Shown here: piece after piece, positions 5,170-5,711 of the stretch | Layout: each line of letters opens with the position of its first letter | How positions within the stretch are numbered: the stretch's first letter is position 1 | Assembly: GCA_003457065.1 (NCBI GenBank) | Contig: DMJQ01000145.1 | Location: 9,287 to 14,997 of the forward strand | DNA length: 5,711 bases | Direction: 5' to 3' | Source of the DNA: Clostridiales bacterium | GTDB lineage: Bacteria; Bacillota; Clostridia; Tissierellales; Sedimentibacteraceae | The notes under the pieces: model-generated | Databases searched by the model: none | The model's input: the letters and a program-made list of their open reading frames with translations, nothing else | Told to the model about the DNA's origin: nothing | Translations under genes and position numbers: made by a program

Positions 5170-5711
5170 CTATAATTCCTCGGCCATTCTGTATCCAACG
5201 CCTACTTCCGTTATAATATATTTTGGATCCGCAGGGTTCTCTTCCAGTTTTCTGCGGATATTTGCCATATTAACACGAAGCGTATGACTGTCGTTTGAGT
5301 ACAGTCCCCAGACTTCTTTCATGATATAATCGTGCGTAAGCACCTTTCCGGCGTTTTTTGCCAGCAGTGCGAGTATTTTATACTCAACAGGTGTAAGATG
5401 CACGATTTTTTCCGAGACAAAAACCGTCCGTTTTCCAAAATCGATTTCAAGCTCACCTATTGTTATCTTCTCTTCTCCGCCGGATTCTCCACCCATGCTT
5501 TTTGGGCTGTGTCTCAGAGCCGTACGTATGCGTGCCAGCAGCTCTGAGGTTCCGAAAGGTTTTACGATATAGTCATCAGCACCCAAGTCTAAGGCTTCTA
5601 CCTTTTCACGTTCAAGCCCACGTGCCGAAACTACAACCACAGGTATTTTAGACCATTGACGTATACTTTTAAGCACCTCAACACCATCTATATCCGGCAG
5701 TCCCAGATCCA
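5170..5711 (-). CDS. kdpE: KdpE-type OmpR-family response regulator, N-terminus cut by window edge
   Basis: The frame is open to the right edge and 179 complete residues are visible. The first is the phospho-acceptor aspartate of the DLGLPDIDG motif; about 50 N-terminal residues, including the acidic pocket, lie outside. Further receiver residues are the serine in VVVVSARG (visible residue 28) and the lysine in DDYIVKPFG (50). After a linker at about 68-80 comes the winged-helix effector: VHLTPVEYKILALLAKNAGK (103-122), LTHDYIMKEVWG, the recognition helix SHTLRVNMANIRRKLE (141-156), and IITEVGVGYRMAEEL at the C-terminus. RQWSKIPVVVVSA, KPFG and the ending ITE-G-GYR are close to KdpE, which with KdpD controls the Kdp potassium uptake ATPase. 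A kdpD gene would be expected just upstream, outside the window; no kdp transport gene is seen downstream. Assignment to KdpE rather than another OmpR regulator is by remembered similarity. Confidence 0.85.
   Translation of the reverse strand, partial: DLGLPDIDGVEVLKSIRQWSKIPVVVVSARGLEREKVEALDLGADDYIVKPFGTSELLARIRTALRHSPKSMGGESGGEEKITIGELEIDFGKRTVFVSEKIVHLTPVEYKILALLAKNAGKVLTHDYIMKEVWGLYSNDSHTLRVNMANIRRKLEENPADPKYIITEVGVGYRMAEEL

Noticed and set aside
5332..5651. Two overlapping plus-strand frames of 71 and 63 residues
   Set aside because: Both are antisense to the KdpE-type regulator and have no recognisable product.

Overview
The window looks like chromosomal DNA of a low-GC Gram-positive anaerobe of the class Clostridia. 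The evidence is AT-rich intergenic DNA, strong AGGAGG-type ribosome binding sites, a GHKL-type histidine kinase paired with a LytTR response regulator, a membrane-anchored MacA-like adaptor, and a cytoplasmic SIMPL (DUF541) protein. The genus cannot be fixed from this sequence. All genes but one lie on the minus strand. I see no rRNA, tRNA, CRISPR array, transposase or phage gene.

Reading in the minus-strand direction from the right end: (1) the C-terminal 179 residues of a KdpE-type OmpR-family response regulator (5170-5711, N-terminus outside the window); (2) a 108-residue TPR protein (4660-4986), preceded by a regulatory-looking region with two GAAAC/GTTTC inverted repeats; (3) the only plus-strand gene, a SIMPL/DUF541 protein (3957-4586), convergent with the TPR gene, with a strong hairpin between them whose U-tract faces the minus strand; (4) a 412-bp divergent intergenic region with promoters at both ends and a more GC-rich block of three hairpins in the middle; (5) an Agr-like two-component system, LytTR regulator (2816-3544) then GHKL kinase (1522-2826), overlapping by 11 bp; (6) a 141-residue degenerate ECF sigma-like protein with a TTG start (991-1416); (7) the N-terminal 274 residues of an HlyD/MacA-type membrane fusion protein (1-822), continuing beyond the left edge.

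The left 3.5 kb reads as a signalling-and-export locus. A polytopic kinase senses an unknown, perhaps peptide, signal and phosphorylates the LytTR regulator. A sigma-like protein follows, and then the adaptor of what is probably a MacAB-type ABC exporter. The regulator gene and the adaptor gene share the extended -10 core TGGTATACT. The adaptor promoter has a very poor -35 hexamer but carries two TGTAAGGT repeats exactly 20 bp apart just upstream, the geometry of an activator-dependent promoter. There is no agrB/agrD-like peptide maturation gene in the window. The least ordinary items are the sigma-like protein in this position and the hairpin block at 3633-3739; any regulatory link between the sigma-like protein and the exporter is inference.
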